Shown in pieces: positions 43,570 through 52,434 of a DNA stretch of 64,000 nt. Made by a program: the position numbers and the translations under genes. The stretch covers positions 1,550,001 through 1,614,000 of the forward strand of contig CAWFML010000005.1 in assembly GCA_963817025.1 (NCBI GenBank), given 5' to 3'. Origin of the DNA: JACMLC01 sp963817025 (lineage in GTDB: Bacteria; Acidobacteriota; Blastocatellia; Pyrinomonadales; Pyrinomonadaceae). Within the stretch, counting starts at the first letter, position 1, and every line of letters begins with the position of its first letter. The notes under the pieces are model-generated. The model was given only the letters and a program-made list of their open reading frames with translations. It was not told where the DNA came from and ran no database searches.

Positions 43570-45318
43570 ATGATTAAGTCCCTTAACATACGCAATTTCG
43601 CAGTCATAGAGAAAGTGGAGGTAGAGTTTCGGGAGGGGCTTAATTTGCTGACCGGTGAGACAGGCTCCGGCAAGAGCATTATTGTGGACGCTCTCGGGTT
43701 ACTACTCGGCGAACGTGGCTCGCTGTCGCAGATACGCACGGGAGAGCGTAGCGCCTTTGTTGAGGGAATCTTTGAAATAGCCGGAACGGGTGCGGATAAG
43801 ATTCGCGCAGCTTTGGACGAAGTTGGGATTGGTGAAGCGGATGAGCTTATTATACGGCGCGAGGTGGCCGCCAGCGGGAAAAGCCGCGTCTTTATCAACG
43901 ACCGGAGCGTGACCTTAGCTGTCCTGCGTGGGCTGCAACCCCTCTTGGTGGAAATACACGGTCAGGGCGATCAAAGAGTGCTGCTCACAACCAGAGCGCA
44001 AATGGATGTGCTCGATTCCTACGCTAATTGTCTGGCACTGCGCGAGCGGGTCAGAAAAGCTTTCTTGGATTGGAAGAAGGCCGGAGAGGCTTTGCAGGTC
44101 TTCGCAGAAGAGTTAAAGGAACGTGACCGCACAATAGATTTATTACAATACCAGCTTTCGGAGATAGAAGCGGTCTCCCCGCAGCCTTCTGAAGATGAAC
44201 AACTCTCGCAGGAGCGCAAGCTAATGGCTCACGCCGAAAAGATTATACAGCTCGGGAGCGACGCTTATAGCGAGCTGTATGAGAACGACGGCAGCATTCT
44301 CGCGCGGCTCTCGAATGTTTCCAGACAGGTGCAGGAGCTATCGGCCATTGACGAGAGGCTCAAGCCTCTGCTGGAAAGCCTTGAAGAAGGGGCCGCGCTG
44401 GTGTCGGATGTGGCGGAATCTGTACGCAATTATTTGCTGGGAATTAATTTCTCGCCAGAAGAATTCGCGCGTTTAGATAATCGCCTGGCGGAGCTTGAAA
44501 GGCTCAAACGAAAATTCGGTTCGGACTTAAAAAGCATACTGGAAATTCGAGCCGAGATGGCGGAAAAACTAGAGCGGCTCGCTACTCTGGCCGAGCAGGA
44601 GCAGCAACTACAAAACGCTCTTCAAGAAGCGCGCGAGGTTTATATAGCAGAGGCTGCAAAACTGACGGCTTGCCGGAAAAAAGCCTCGCTCCTGCTGGAA
44701 CGTGAAGTGGTCAAAGACCTACAGCATGTTGCTCTGGAAAGGGCGCATTTTGCAGTGGCTCTGGCAACCGCTTCGCCCGTCAAAAATTCGACACCAACCG
44801 AATCACCAGGGGCCTCTGAGAATCGTATAGATGATAGCGAGTTTTTCGGCCCCTATGGGGCGGATCGGGTGAGGTTTTTATTTTCCGCCAATCCAGGAGA
44901 GACTGCGCGCCCGCTCTCTCAGGTCGCTTCCGGAGGCGAGTTATCAAGATTGATGCTGACGCTGCTGACTGTCGGGATGAACAATTCAGGGCAAGTTATA
45001 GGAGCCGGGACGCTTATTTTCGATGAGATAGATGTGGGTATCGGCGGCGGCGTGGCGGAAGCCGTCGGTCGTAGATTGAAAAACCTTGCGAAAACGAATC
45101 AGGTTTTGTGCGTCACGCACCAGCCGCAAATCGCGCGCTTTGCAGATGCCCATTATACTGTCCGGAAAGCCGTCAAAAACGGGAGAACCCAGACGAGCGT
45201 AGAGTATTTAGAGAGAGAGGAAAGCGTGTGCGAGCTGGCGCGCATGATAGCAGGTGACAGGCAGACCTTGACTGCTCTTGAGACAGCGCGCTGGATGCTG
45301 GAAAATTCAGAAGTTTAG
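43570..45318 (+). CDS. recN: DNA repair protein RecN
   Basis: 582-residue SMC-like ATPase. Head domain with Walker A GETGSGKSIIVDALG after MIKSLNIRNFAVIEKVEVEF, long coiled-coil arms (residues about 150-380), then the C-terminal head with signature VASGGELSRLMLTLL, Walker B TLIFDEIDVGIGGG and CVTHQPQIARFAD. It acts in double-strand break repair. The protein is slightly longer in the region after the second coiled coil (KNSTPTESPGASENRIDDSE). An apparent stand-alone gene; LexA-type control cannot be judged from sequence. Confidence 0.94.
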   Translation: MIKSLNIRNFAVIEKVEVEFREGLNLLTGETGSGKSIIVDALGLLLGERGSLSQIRTGERSAFVEGIFEIAGTGADKIRAALDEVGIGEADELIIRREVAASGKSRVFINDRSVTLAVLRGLQPLLVEIHGQGDQRVLLTTRAQMDVLDSYANCLALRERVRKAFLDWKKAGEALQVFAEELKERDRTIDLLQYQLSEIEAVSPQPSEDEQLSQERKLMAHAEKIIQLGSDAYSELYENDGSILARLSNVSRQVQELSAIDERLKPLLESLEEGAALVSDVAESVRNYLLGINFSPEEFARLDNRLAELERLKRKFGSDLKSILEIRAEMAEKLERLATLAEQEQQLQNALQEAREVYIAEAAKLTACRKKASLLLEREVVKDLQHVALERAHFAVALATASPVKNSTPTESPGASENRIDDSEFFGPYGADRVRFLFSANPGETARPLSQVASGGELSRLMLTLLTVGMNNSGQVIGAGTLIFDEIDVGIGGGVAEAVGRRLKNLAKTNQVLCVTHQPQIARFADAHYTVRKAVKNGRTQTSVEYLEREESVCELARMIAGDRQTLTALETARWMLENSEV

Positions 45319-45428
45319 ACCCGAAATCTTTTTGAAGGATGGTTATCTGAATTAAGAAATTTCGCTACGGCTCGCTGTTTCTGCTAAACTCCGGCCAAAC
45401 AGTTATTAAGAGGCGTCTTGAGCTATCA

Positions 45429-46793
45429 ATGAAAACCAGCGTTTACATAGAGACACATGGCTGCCAGATGAATGTAGCGGATACTGAAAGGGCCGCGTCG
45501 AGCCTGCGCGCAGCAGGATATAATATTATTGATAAAGAGGATGAGGCCGATGTCATCCTTTTTAACACTTGCTCGATACGCGAAAAGGCAGCGCAGAAAG
45601 TTTTAAACAGAATAGGGGAAGTGGTTCACAGAGGCCATAAAAGCTCCAAGGTGATAGGCGTGATGGGATGCGTCGCGCAACTTGAAGGAGCTGCCATCTT
45701 CGATCATGCAGGCGCTGTTAACCTTGTTGCCGGAACGCGCGCCACAGATCGTTTGCCAGCCTTGATAGCACGCGCGCAGTCTGGAGAGCAGGCTCTGGAT
45801 TTGGGCGAAAGGGGAGAGGCGGAGTTTTGGAATGTATCCAGTGTCGAGCGACATTCTCCGTACGTAGCCTTCGTTCCGATTATAGAAGGCTGCAACAAAT
45901 TTTGCTCATACTGTATAGTGCCTTATTCTAGAGGACGCGAAAAGAGCCGGCCAGCCCTTGAGATTTTAGGGGAAGTCAGACGTTTGCGCGAAGAAGGATT
46001 CCGCGAAGTGCATCTGATAGGCCAGAACGTCAATAGCTACAGGCCGCGTGCAATGGACGGTCTGGAATCTTTTGCCGGAGCCACGCCTTTTTCCAGACTC
46101 TTGCGCGCAGTGGCCGCTACAGGAATCGAGAGAATCAAGTTTACTACCTCTTTCCCGAGGGATTTTCACGCAGACATTGTGGCGGCGATGGACGAATTTG
46201 AGAATTTATGTAACTGGGTACACTTGCCTGTTCAATCAGGCAGCGACCGCATACTGCGTCTGATGCGTAGAGGCCACACCGCTGCCAATTACTTAGAGCG
46301 TATAGAGGCTATCAAGAAGGCCGGGCGCAAACTGGCCCTGACCAGCGATGTGATCGTTGGGTTCCCCGGAGAAACAGCAGAGGATTTCGCCTGTACCATG
46401 CGCTTAGTCGAGCATTGTCAATATGATGGCCTTTATATCTTCAAGTATTCCGAGAGGGCCGGGACTCCTTCCGCGATGTTTACAGATGATGTTTCAAAGG
46501 CGGAAAAGTCTGAACGCTTTGTGGCGCTTGAGCAGTTGCAAAAGAGTATACAGGGCAGTGTCTATAGCGATTATGTTGGAAAAGAGGTTTCTGTGCTGGT
46601 CGAGGGGGAGAGCGCAAAATCGCCTGCGGACTTGACGGGCCACTCAACCTGCCACAAGGTTGTGAATTTTAAGGGGGATGCACGATTGGCAGGGCAAATC
46701 GTGCGTGTGCGTATCACAGAAGCGAAAGCTAATAGCCTGTACGGGGAGCGCGTGGGGCAAGCCGGAAAGCGTCAGGTAATGTATGAGGTGTGA
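45429..46793 (+). CDS. miaB: tRNA-2-methylthio-N6-dimethylallyladenosine synthase
   Basis: 454 residues. N-terminal UPF0004 domain with cysteines in THGCQMNVADTE, NTCSIREKA and MGCVAQ; radical-SAM CxxxCxxC in EGCNKFCSYCIVPYSRGREK; VHLPVQSGSDRILRLMRRGH; C-terminal TRAM domain (VSVLVEGESAKSPADLTGHS). Both Fe-S clusters' ligands are present. The enzyme adds the 2-methylthio group to i6A37 in tRNA. The stop overlaps the region of the next gene's start, so it forms an operon with the nuclease-domain gene. Confidence 0.94.
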   Translation: MKTSVYIETHGCQMNVADTERAASSLRAAGYNIIDKEDEADVILFNTCSIREKAAQKVLNRIGEVVHRGHKSSKVIGVMGCVAQLEGAAIFDHAGAVNLVAGTRATDRLPALIARAQSGEQALDLGERGEAEFWNVSSVERHSPYVAFVPIIEGCNKFCSYCIVPYSRGREKSRPALEILGEVRRLREEGFREVHLIGQNVNSYRPRAMDGLESFAGATPFSRLLRAVAATGIERIKFTTSFPRDFHADIVAAMDEFENLCNWVHLPVQSGSDRILRLMRRGHTAANYLERIEAIKKAGRKLALTSDVIVGFPGETAEDFACTMRLVEHCQYDGLYIFKYSERAGTPSAMFTDDVSKAEKSERFVALEQLQKSIQGSVYSDYVGKEVSVLVEGESAKSPADLTGHSTCHKVVNFKGDARLAGQIVRVRITEAKANSLYGERVGQAGKRQVMYEV

Positions 46794-46795
46794 AC

Positions 46796-47290
46796 ATGGA
46801 AATAGAAGTAAAGATTAGGGCTTTGATGATGGATCCGAACAGCGGGACGCCGATCATTATTCTCAAGGACGTGAGCAGTGAGACAATGCTGCCGATCTGG
46901 GTCGGAGCCTATGAGGCAAATGCTATCGCGCTTGAAATTGAGAAGGTGACCCCACAGCGGCCTATGACTCATGACCTTTTGCGCAATCTGATTGTAGAGA
47001 TGGGTGCCTCTGTAGAGCGTGTCGTGGTCACGGAATTGAAAGATAATACCTTTTTCGCGGTCATACAGATGCGCCATACGGACGGCTCTACACTGATGCT
47101 GGATTCCCGCCCGTCTGATGCGATTGCGCTTGCGCTGCGTGCAGACTGCCCTATTTATGTCAACGACGAAGTGATAAAGGCTTCGCGCAACACAGTCTCC
47201 GACAGCGATGAGACGGAATTTGAAGGACAGGCGGGAGAGGAAGAGGAGTGGCCGGACGTGATCGGCGAAGCAGGCGATTTGCCTATGTAA
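46796..47290 (+). CDS. bifunctional nuclease (BFN/DUF151) domain protein
   Basis: 164-residue protein of the BFN family: MEIEVKIRALMMDPNSGTPI, LPIWVGAYEANAIALEIEKV, TPQRPMTHDLLRNLI and LDSRPSDAIALALRADCPIY are the family blocks. Homologues in plants have RNase/DNase activity; the bacterial role is unclear. ATG 46796 has GAGG seven bases upstream; GTG 46790 overlaps the miaB stop. The acidic C-terminal tail (about 30 residues) is variable. Its coupling with miaB, a tRNA modification gene, is a common gene order. Confidence 0.87.
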   Translation: MEIEVKIRALMMDPNSGTPIIILKDVSSETMLPIWVGAYEANAIALEIEKVTPQRPMTHDLLRNLIVEMGASVERVVVTELKDNTFFAVIQMRHTDGSTLMLDSRPSDAIALALRADCPIYVNDEVIKASRNTVSDSDETEFEGQAGEEEEWPDVIGEAGDLPM

Positions 47291-47335
47291 CGGGGTTGCC
47301 TAAATCTATGCCGGCGCTGAGTTTACGCCAGTAAA

Positions 47336-48118
47336 ATGAGAATTCCCGAAGTGCAAACAGGAACGGTAATAGCGATTGCCAACCAGAAAGGCGGGGTGGG
47401 CAAGACCACTACTGCCATCAATCTGGCAGCCGCTTTTGCGCGTAGAGGGCAGAGCGTGCTCTTGATAGACCTGGACCCGCAGAGCAACAGCTCGATCACG
47501 TTTCTGGACTTGATGACAGTAGACCGCACTGCTTACGAGGTGCTGATGGATGTGGACGGGGATGGCTCCTCTTCCATTTATCCGACTTCCGTCAAAGGGT
47601 TGGATATAATCCCGGCCCGTATCAGTCTGGCAAAGCTGGAATCAAAGCTGGTGGGAGATTTTGACGCGCCTTTCCGGTTAAAGGACAGGCTGGAGCCATT
47701 TCGCGCAAAATATCAGGTCATCATCATAGACACGCCTCCGACGCTGGGCCTGATTACTGTCAATGCTTTGGTGGCGGCGACGCATGTCCTGATCCCCATA
47801 CAGTCCTCTTATTTTGCTTTAGAAGGGACGGACGACCTGCTGGAAACAATAGAGAAGGTCAAGGCGAGACCGAATCCGAATTTACAGGTGCTGGGCGTAC
47901 TGGTTACTTTGCACGACAAGCGAACAACGCTGGCAAAGGAAGTGTATGAGCAGATCAGGCGCGTTTTCGGCCCCAAACTATTTGAGACAGTTATTACAAA
48001 GAGCGTGCGGCTGGAAGAATCGCCTGCGTATAAAGAGGCCATCTTTACCTTTGCGCCGCACTCGTCCGGTGCCAGCGAGTATACAAAACTCTGTGAAGAG
48101 GTGATCAGCCGTGTCTAA
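47336..48118 (+). CDS. parA: chromosome partitioning ATPase ParA/Soj
   Basis: 260-residue Walker-type ATPase with the deviant Walker A KGGVGKTTTAINLA (signature Lys present), switch I DLDPQSNSS, Walker B VIIIDTPPTLGLITV and the usual ParA C-terminus. It lacks an N-terminal helix-turn-helix, so it is the chromosomal Soj type. The parB start overlaps its last codons by 8 bp. Chromosomal parAB usually lies near oriC with gidAB and rnpA; none of those is nearby here. Confidence 0.92.
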   Translation: MRIPEVQTGTVIAIANQKGGVGKTTTAINLAAAFARRGQSVLLIDLDPQSNSSITFLDLMTVDRTAYEVLMDVDGDGSSSIYPTSVKGLDIIPARISLAKLESKLVGDFDAPFRLKDRLEPFRAKYQVIIIDTPPTLGLITVNALVAATHVLIPIQSSYFALEGTDDLLETIEKVKARPNPNLQVLGVLVTLHDKRTTLAKEVYEQIRRVFGPKLFETVITKSVRLEESPAYKEAIFTFAPHSSGASEYTKLCEEVISRV

Positions 48119-48950
48119 AAGAGGACTGCCGTCCGGCTTACAAATGCGTCATGACGCGCATTACGTAGAGGAATTAGCACAGCATCGTCCGACCCCCGTC
48201 GGGAGATTAATCGCCACGGACAAACTGGATCCGAACCCGGAGCAGCCGCGCGTGGAGATAGGGGATTTGACAGAGTTGATTGCCTCTGTCAAAGAGCACG
48301 GCGTTTTGGAGCCGCTGCTGGTTAAACCATCAAAGATTTCCGGGCGCTGGATGATCATAGCAGGCGAGCGGCGCTGGCGTGCCGCCAGAGAAGCGGGCAT
48401 AAGGGACGTTCCATGTATAGAGATGGATGTGGACGACCATGCCGTGGCGGAGATAGCCCTGATAGAGAATTTGCAGCGCAAAGACCTGACAGTGTGGGAG
48501 GAGGCGGACGGCCTTGCTGCGCTATGCAGTCGTTTTGGCTATACGCATGAGGAAGTCGCGCGTAAGATGGGCAAGAGCCGCAGCACTATTACAGAATCTC
48601 TCTCGATAGCAACTTTGCCGGATGCCATCAGGGAGCGATGTCGGCGCGCCGACATCAACTCCAAATCACTCCTGTTACAGGTCGTACGCCAGCCCGACGT
48701 AGAGACCATGTCGAAGATGCTTTCGGAGATTACCACTCAGGGACTGACGCGCGATGAAGCACGCGCCACACGCCGCGCGCAGGGAAGCGTTACGGAAACG
48801 AGTGCTTCTGCCAAACCCTTTAGTTTTCGCTTTGTCTCGCCGGGCAAGGAATTCCGTATGGAACTGCGTTTTCGCCGCTCAAAAGTCGAACGCGCAGAGA
48901 TTGCCGCAGTGCTCAGAGAGATTGCCGAAAAAATCGAAGCTCAGGAATAA
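48111..48950 (+). CDS. parB: chromosome partitioning protein ParB
   Basis: 279 residues. N-terminal CTPase/ParB box with NPEQPRVEI, EHGVLEPLLVKP and GERRWRAAREAG; a central helix-turn-helix (FGYTHEEVARKMGKSRSTIT); then a C-terminal dimerisation region that is Arg-rich and shorter than in Bacillus Spo0J. GTG 48111 is inside the end of parA. Residues about 176-182 (CRRADIN) are encoded by a 20-bp perfect palindrome identical to the core of the accA/ssb palindrome. No canonical parS (TGTTTCACGTGAAACA) was found by eye in the window. Confidence 0.9.
   Translation: MSKRGLPSGLQMRHDAHYVEELAQHRPTPVGRLIATDKLDPNPEQPRVEIGDLTELIASVKEHGVLEPLLVKPSKISGRWMIIAGERRWRAAREAGIRDVPCIEMDVDDHAVAEIALIENLQRKDLTVWEEADGLAALCSRFGYTHEEVARKMGKSRSTITESLSIATLPDAIRERCRRADINSKSLLLQVVRQPDVETMSKMLSEITTQGLTRDEARATRRAQGSVTETSASAKPFSFRFVSPGKEFRMELRFRRSKVERAEIAAVLREIAEKIEAQE
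48637..48656. repeat. 20-bp palindrome inside parB
   Basis: GATGTCGGCGCGCCGACATC, identical to the central 20 bp of the 44-nt palindrome at 42951-42994. It is in frame within the linker after the helix-turn-helix. Confidence 0.8.
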
Positions 48951-48995
48951 AAGAGCCAGTACTATAAAGCGGTGGAAAAGTCTTTCTCGCAGGAC

Positions 48996-49008
48996 GCGTC
49001 CGATAACG
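48996..49008 (+). repeat. 13-mer GCGTCCGATAACG, copy b
   Basis: Exact copy 46 nt after the parB stop, in parB orientation, within the 131-bp gap before the convergent unknown gene. Confidence 0.6.
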
Positions 49009-49081
49009 ACTGGCATGCAATAGTCAAAATAGCTACTCAGAAATCCTGCCCTGATTTAAAAATTCTGAACTAGAGGATAAA

Positions 49082-49630
49082 TCAGATTGCCTGCCTCTTC
49101 TTTTGCTCCTGTGCGGCACGTTTTTGCAAGGCGCGTCCCCATCGTTCGATAGTCGGCTGAAAGGGTTTGAAAAGCTTAGCGCGGAAACCACCCTGTTTCT
49201 GATGCCAGATGCGTAAGTGCTTCTCTGTATAGGTTCTGACGGCGGTTTCCAGTTGATTCTTTTTGACAGAGTGGCGCAGGGTCAGGTGATGGTGTTGACC
49301 CACAAGGGAAAAGAGGACTGCTGCCAGATTTCCCTTAAAGGAAAGACGCGGCATCAGTCGCTTATGAAAAGGCTTATGGGCAGGCAAGAGAATTCCTACA
49401 GCTACCTCCAACCAAGCAGCCTGTGCGCCCTGTCTGGGGTGGTATAGACCCGGCAACTCCGTGCGTTGATTAAGAGATTTAAGCCTCGGGTCGTTGATTG
49501 AATCAACCAGACGAATCTTTTCGATCCCGCGCAAATGTTCTTTTGGGAGATGGCCTATAATATCTTCGATCCAGAATTGTGTTTTCTGTGGCAGGGCGCT
49601 GGAAGAGTTGTTTTCGATTTTGATAGCCAT
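49082..49630 (-). CDS. unknown conserved-looking protein
   Basis: 182-residue basic protein that I do not recognise. It has no signal peptide or membrane segment. Ordered-looking parts are FWIEDIIGHLPKEHLRGIEK, ELPGLYHPRQGAQAAWLEVA and GNLAAVLFSLVGQHHHLTLR, with His-rich GQHHHLTLRH in the middle and a Lys/Arg-rich C-terminus. The frame has no overlapping better ORF, and codon use is like its neighbours, so I take it to be real. The His cluster could bind metal, but there is no HExxH or other catalytic pattern. It lies alone between convergent parB and divergent metK. Confidence 0.55.
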   Translation of the reverse strand: MAIKIENNSSSALPQKTQFWIEDIIGHLPKEHLRGIEKIRLVDSINDPRLKSLNQRTELPGLYHPRQGAQAAWLEVAVGILLPAHKPFHKRLMPRLSFKGNLAAVLFSLVGQHHHLTLRHSVKKNQLETAVRTYTEKHLRIWHQKQGGFRAKLFKPFQPTIERWGRALQKRAAQEQKKRQAI

Positions 49631-49846
49631 ATAAGAATATTCAACCAGAGTACAGTAGGTTTTTCGGAAGAAGCCACTCTAAAGAAGCCACTCTATAAGA
49701 GACTCATAAGATGGTCAAGCAGGATAAGAGGGTTTTATCCGCGTTTACAAACATATCCACCCACCTCTTGCGTCCGATAATAAAGATTATGTACCCACAG
49801 GATCATGATTGGTCTAGATAAGAGGCGTGCAAACTCCCACCCCTCC

Positions 49847-49875
49847 TTGACACTCCAGGCAGTGACTGTTACATT
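49847..49875 (+). promoter_or_regulatory. sigma-70 promoter for metK-ahcY
   Basis: Perfect TTGACA (49847-49852), 17 bp, TACATT (49870-49875), about 55 bp before the metK start. The 300-bp region upstream (49631-49929) holds no gene, and I do not see SAM-I, SAM-II or SAH riboswitch core elements in it. GCGTCCGATAATA at 49770 is a diverged 13-mer copy. Confidence 0.7.
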
Positions 49876-49929
49876 ACGCGGTCTTTTATACCTTCAAGTC
49901 ATCAAACACTACAAGAAGGAGTATCGCAT

Positions 49930-51081
49930 TTGAGCACAGAAGGAACATATCTATTCACCTCCGAGTCCGTCACAGAAGGACATCCGGATAAGATCGCAGA
50001 TCAGATATCAGACGCCGTTTTAGACACAGTGCTGGCGGAAGATGAAATGGGGCGCGTGGCCTGCGAGACGCTCGTCACAACCGGCTTAGTAGTCATCGCC
50101 GGAGAAATCACTACCAAAGCCCATGTTGACTTTTCCAGAGTGGCACGTGAAACCATTAGAGAGATTGGTTATACGCGCGCCAAATACGGCTTTGATTGCG
50201 ACACTTGCAGCGTCCTCAATGCAGTAGGGACGCAGTCGCCCGATATTGCTATGGGAGTTGACACAGGCGGGGCCGGCGATCAGGGGTTAATGTTCGGCTT
50301 TGCCTGTAACGAGACGCCGGAATTAATGCCCCTCCCTATACAGTTGGCCCACAGGCTCTCTAAACGCCTCTCGGAGGCGCGCAAAAGCGATGAATTGTCA
50401 TACCTGCGCCCTGACGGTAAATCTCAAGTCACAGTCGAGTACAGGGACGGAAGGCCATTCCGCGTGGAAACCATAGTCATCTCTTCCCAGCACGATTCAC
50501 AGGTGTCCACAGAGCAACTGCGCGCAGAGATTTTGGAAAAGGTGATCCACCACACAGTCTCACCCGAGCTGATAGACAGCAGCACGAAGTATCACATCAA
50601 TCCTACAGGGCGCTTCGTGACAGGCGGCCCACAGGGCGACGCAGGACTCACAGGACGCAAAATCATCGTGGACACTTATGGCGGATACGCGCCACACGGC
50701 GGCGGCGCATTTTCCGGCAAAGACCCTACCAAAGTTGATCGTTCGGCAGCCTATATGGCGCGATATGCCGCTAAAAACATCGTCGCAGCAGGCTTAGCCG
50801 AACGCTGCCTGGTGCAACTGGCCTATGCCATAGGCGTAGCAGATCCAGTGTCTGTTCTGGTGGATACAGGCGGCACCGGACGTCTGGACGAGACAAAGCT
50901 CGCTTCCCTTGTACGCGAATTCTTCCAGTTAACACCGCAGGGCATAATAGAGGAGCTACGCCTGCGCCGCCCTATCTACAAGAAGACAGCCGCTTACGGC
51001 CACTTTGGAAGAGATGAAGAGGGTTTTAGCTGGGAATTGACCGATAAAGCAGAGGCTTTGAGAAGCGCTGCGGGCATCTAG
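49930..51081 (+). CDS. metK: S-adenosylmethionine synthetase
   Basis: 383 residues, complete. YLFTSESVTEGHPDKIADQI at the N-terminus, GVDTGGAGDQGLMFGFACNE (ATP motif), FVTGGPQGDAGLTGRKIIVD, YGGYAPHGGGAFSGKDPTKV and YGHFGRDEEGFSWE are the family signatures. It makes SAM from methionine and ATP. The start codon is TTG, eight bases after AAGGAG at 49916-49921. Forms a two-gene unit with ahcY (67-bp gap), linking SAM formation with recycling of S-adenosylhomocysteine. Confidence 0.96.
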   Translation: MSTEGTYLFTSESVTEGHPDKIADQISDAVLDTVLAEDEMGRVACETLVTTGLVVIAGEITTKAHVDFSRVARETIREIGYTRAKYGFDCDTCSVLNAVGTQSPDIAMGVDTGGAGDQGLMFGFACNETPELMPLPIQLAHRLSKRLSEARKSDELSYLRPDGKSQVTVEYRDGRPFRVETIVISSQHDSQVSTEQLRAEILEKVIHHTVSPELIDSSTKYHINPTGRFVTGGPQGDAGLTGRKIIVDTYGGYAPHGGGAFSGKDPTKVDRSAAYMARYAAKNIVAAGLAERCLVQLAYAIGVADPVSVLVDTGGTGRLDETKLASLVREFFQLTPQGIIEELRLRRPIYKKTAAYGHFGRDEEGFSWELTDKAEALRSAAGI

Positions 51082-51148
51082 CTAACCTGAATCACACGCT
51101 GGAACATCCGGCATATCTTCAACACATACATCAACGAGGACATCCTAA

Positions 51149-52426
51149 ATGAGTGCAACAAAAGCGTTTGAGCATGATATAAAAAATCCTGAACTGGCCC
51201 CTGACGGTAAACGCAGGATCGAATGGGCAGAGCGTGAGATGCCCGTCTTGAGGCTGATACGCGAGCGTTTCGAAAAAGAGAAGCCACTGCAAGGCGTACG
51301 TGTGGCAGCCTGCGCACACGTGACAACGGAAACAGCCAACCTTGTACGCGCGCTGCAAGCAGGCGGCGCGGAATCCTTGCTGATAGCCTCTAACCCGCTC
51401 TCCACACAGGATGATGTGGCAGCCTCTCTGGTTTCGGATTGGGGCGTTCCGGTCTTTGCCATTAAAGGCGAATCGACGGAAACCTATAACAGGCATGTCC
51501 GCACAGCTCTCGAATTCAAACCAAACATCATTATAGATGACGGCTCAGACGTAGTCGCCACACTGATCAAAGAGCACGCAGAGCTTGCACGCGACCTGAT
51601 AGGCTCTACGGAAGAGACCACTACGGGCATCGTACGCCTGCGCGCAATGGAGACAGCAGGAGTACTGAGCTTCCCTTCCATCGCAGTCAATAATGCGCAG
51701 ACGAAGCACTTTTTCGACAACCGCTACGGCACAGGACAGTCAACCCTGGATGGCATCATACGCGCAACCAATATCCTGCTGGCAGGCAGGACAATGGTGG
51801 TCGTCGGCTACGGCTGGTGCGGAAAAGGTATAGCCATGCGCGGGCGCGGGATGGGATCCAATATCATTGTCTGTGAGATAGACCCCATCAAAGCCGTAGA
51901 GGCTGTAATGGATGGCTTCCGCGTCATGCCCATTGCAGAGGCTGCTGCGTACGGCGATATTTTTGTCACGGTCACAGGCAACAGACACGTGATAGATGAG
52001 TCTCATTTCGCCTCCATGAAGGACGGGGCGATTGTCTGCAATAGCGGACACTTTGATCTGGAACTAAACCTTGTCTCGCTACGTGAGCTATCCGAGGATG
52101 TAGTTCAACTGCGTCCGTTTGTAGAAGAATACAAGGTCAAGAAATCCGGAAACAGGGTCATAGTGCTCGGCGAAGGTCGTTTGATTAACCTGGCCGCAGC
52201 GGAAGGCCACCCGGCCAGTGTAATGGATATGAGCTTTGCCAATCAGGCTCTTTCAGCCGAATTTCTGGTGAAAAATAAGGGCCAGTTGACGGCAGGCGTG
52301 CATACTCTCCCGCAGGAAGTGGATACGGAGATCGCCAGCCTTAAGCTGCGAGCGCTGGGCATCTCCATAGACAGCCTGACCCCGGAACAACTCGAATATC
52401 TCAATAGCTGGGAGACAGGCACCTAA
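51149..52426 (+). CDS. ahcY: adenosylhomocysteinase
   Basis: 425 residues. Substrate part with ACAHVTTETANLVRALQAGG and EETTTGIVRLRAMETAGVL, the catalytic VNNAQTKHFFDNRYGTGQST, the NAD domain VVVGYGWCGKGIAMRGRGMG, and C-terminal HPASVMDMSFANQA. It lacks the extra 40-residue insert of many bacterial enzymes, and RYGTGQST/GYGWCGKG match the archaeal/Thermotoga subtype, which may prefer S-inosylhomocysteine in some species. GAGGACAT precedes ATG 51149. Its stop is 8 bp from the end of the convergent lptFG gene. Confidence 0.94.
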   Translation: MSATKAFEHDIKNPELAPDGKRRIEWAEREMPVLRLIRERFEKEKPLQGVRVAACAHVTTETANLVRALQAGGAESLLIASNPLSTQDDVAASLVSDWGVPVFAIKGESTETYNRHVRTALEFKPNIIIDDGSDVVATLIKEHAELARDLIGSTEETTTGIVRLRAMETAGVLSFPSIAVNNAQTKHFFDNRYGTGQSTLDGIIRATNILLAGRTMVVVGYGWCGKGIAMRGRGMGSNIIVCEIDPIKAVEAVMDGFRVMPIAEAAAYGDIFVTVTGNRHVIDESHFASMKDGAIVCNSGHFDLELNLVSLRELSEDVVQLRPFVEEYKVKKSGNRVIVLGEGRLINLAAAEGHPASVMDMSFANQALSAEFLVKNKGQLTAGVHTLPQEVDTEIASLKLRALGISIDSLTPEQLEYLNSWETGT

Positions 52427-52434
52427 AACCTTTC

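Noticed and set aside
49082..49630. REP-associated (Y1) transposase for the protein with GQHHHLTLRH
   Set aside because: The HUH-plus-Tyr pattern and the usual N-terminal motifs of that family are absent.
49631..49929. Possible SAM or SAH riboswitch upstream of metK-ahcY
   Set aside because: I could not find the conserved core elements of SAM-I, SAM-II or SAH classes; a normal promoter and ribosome site explain the region.
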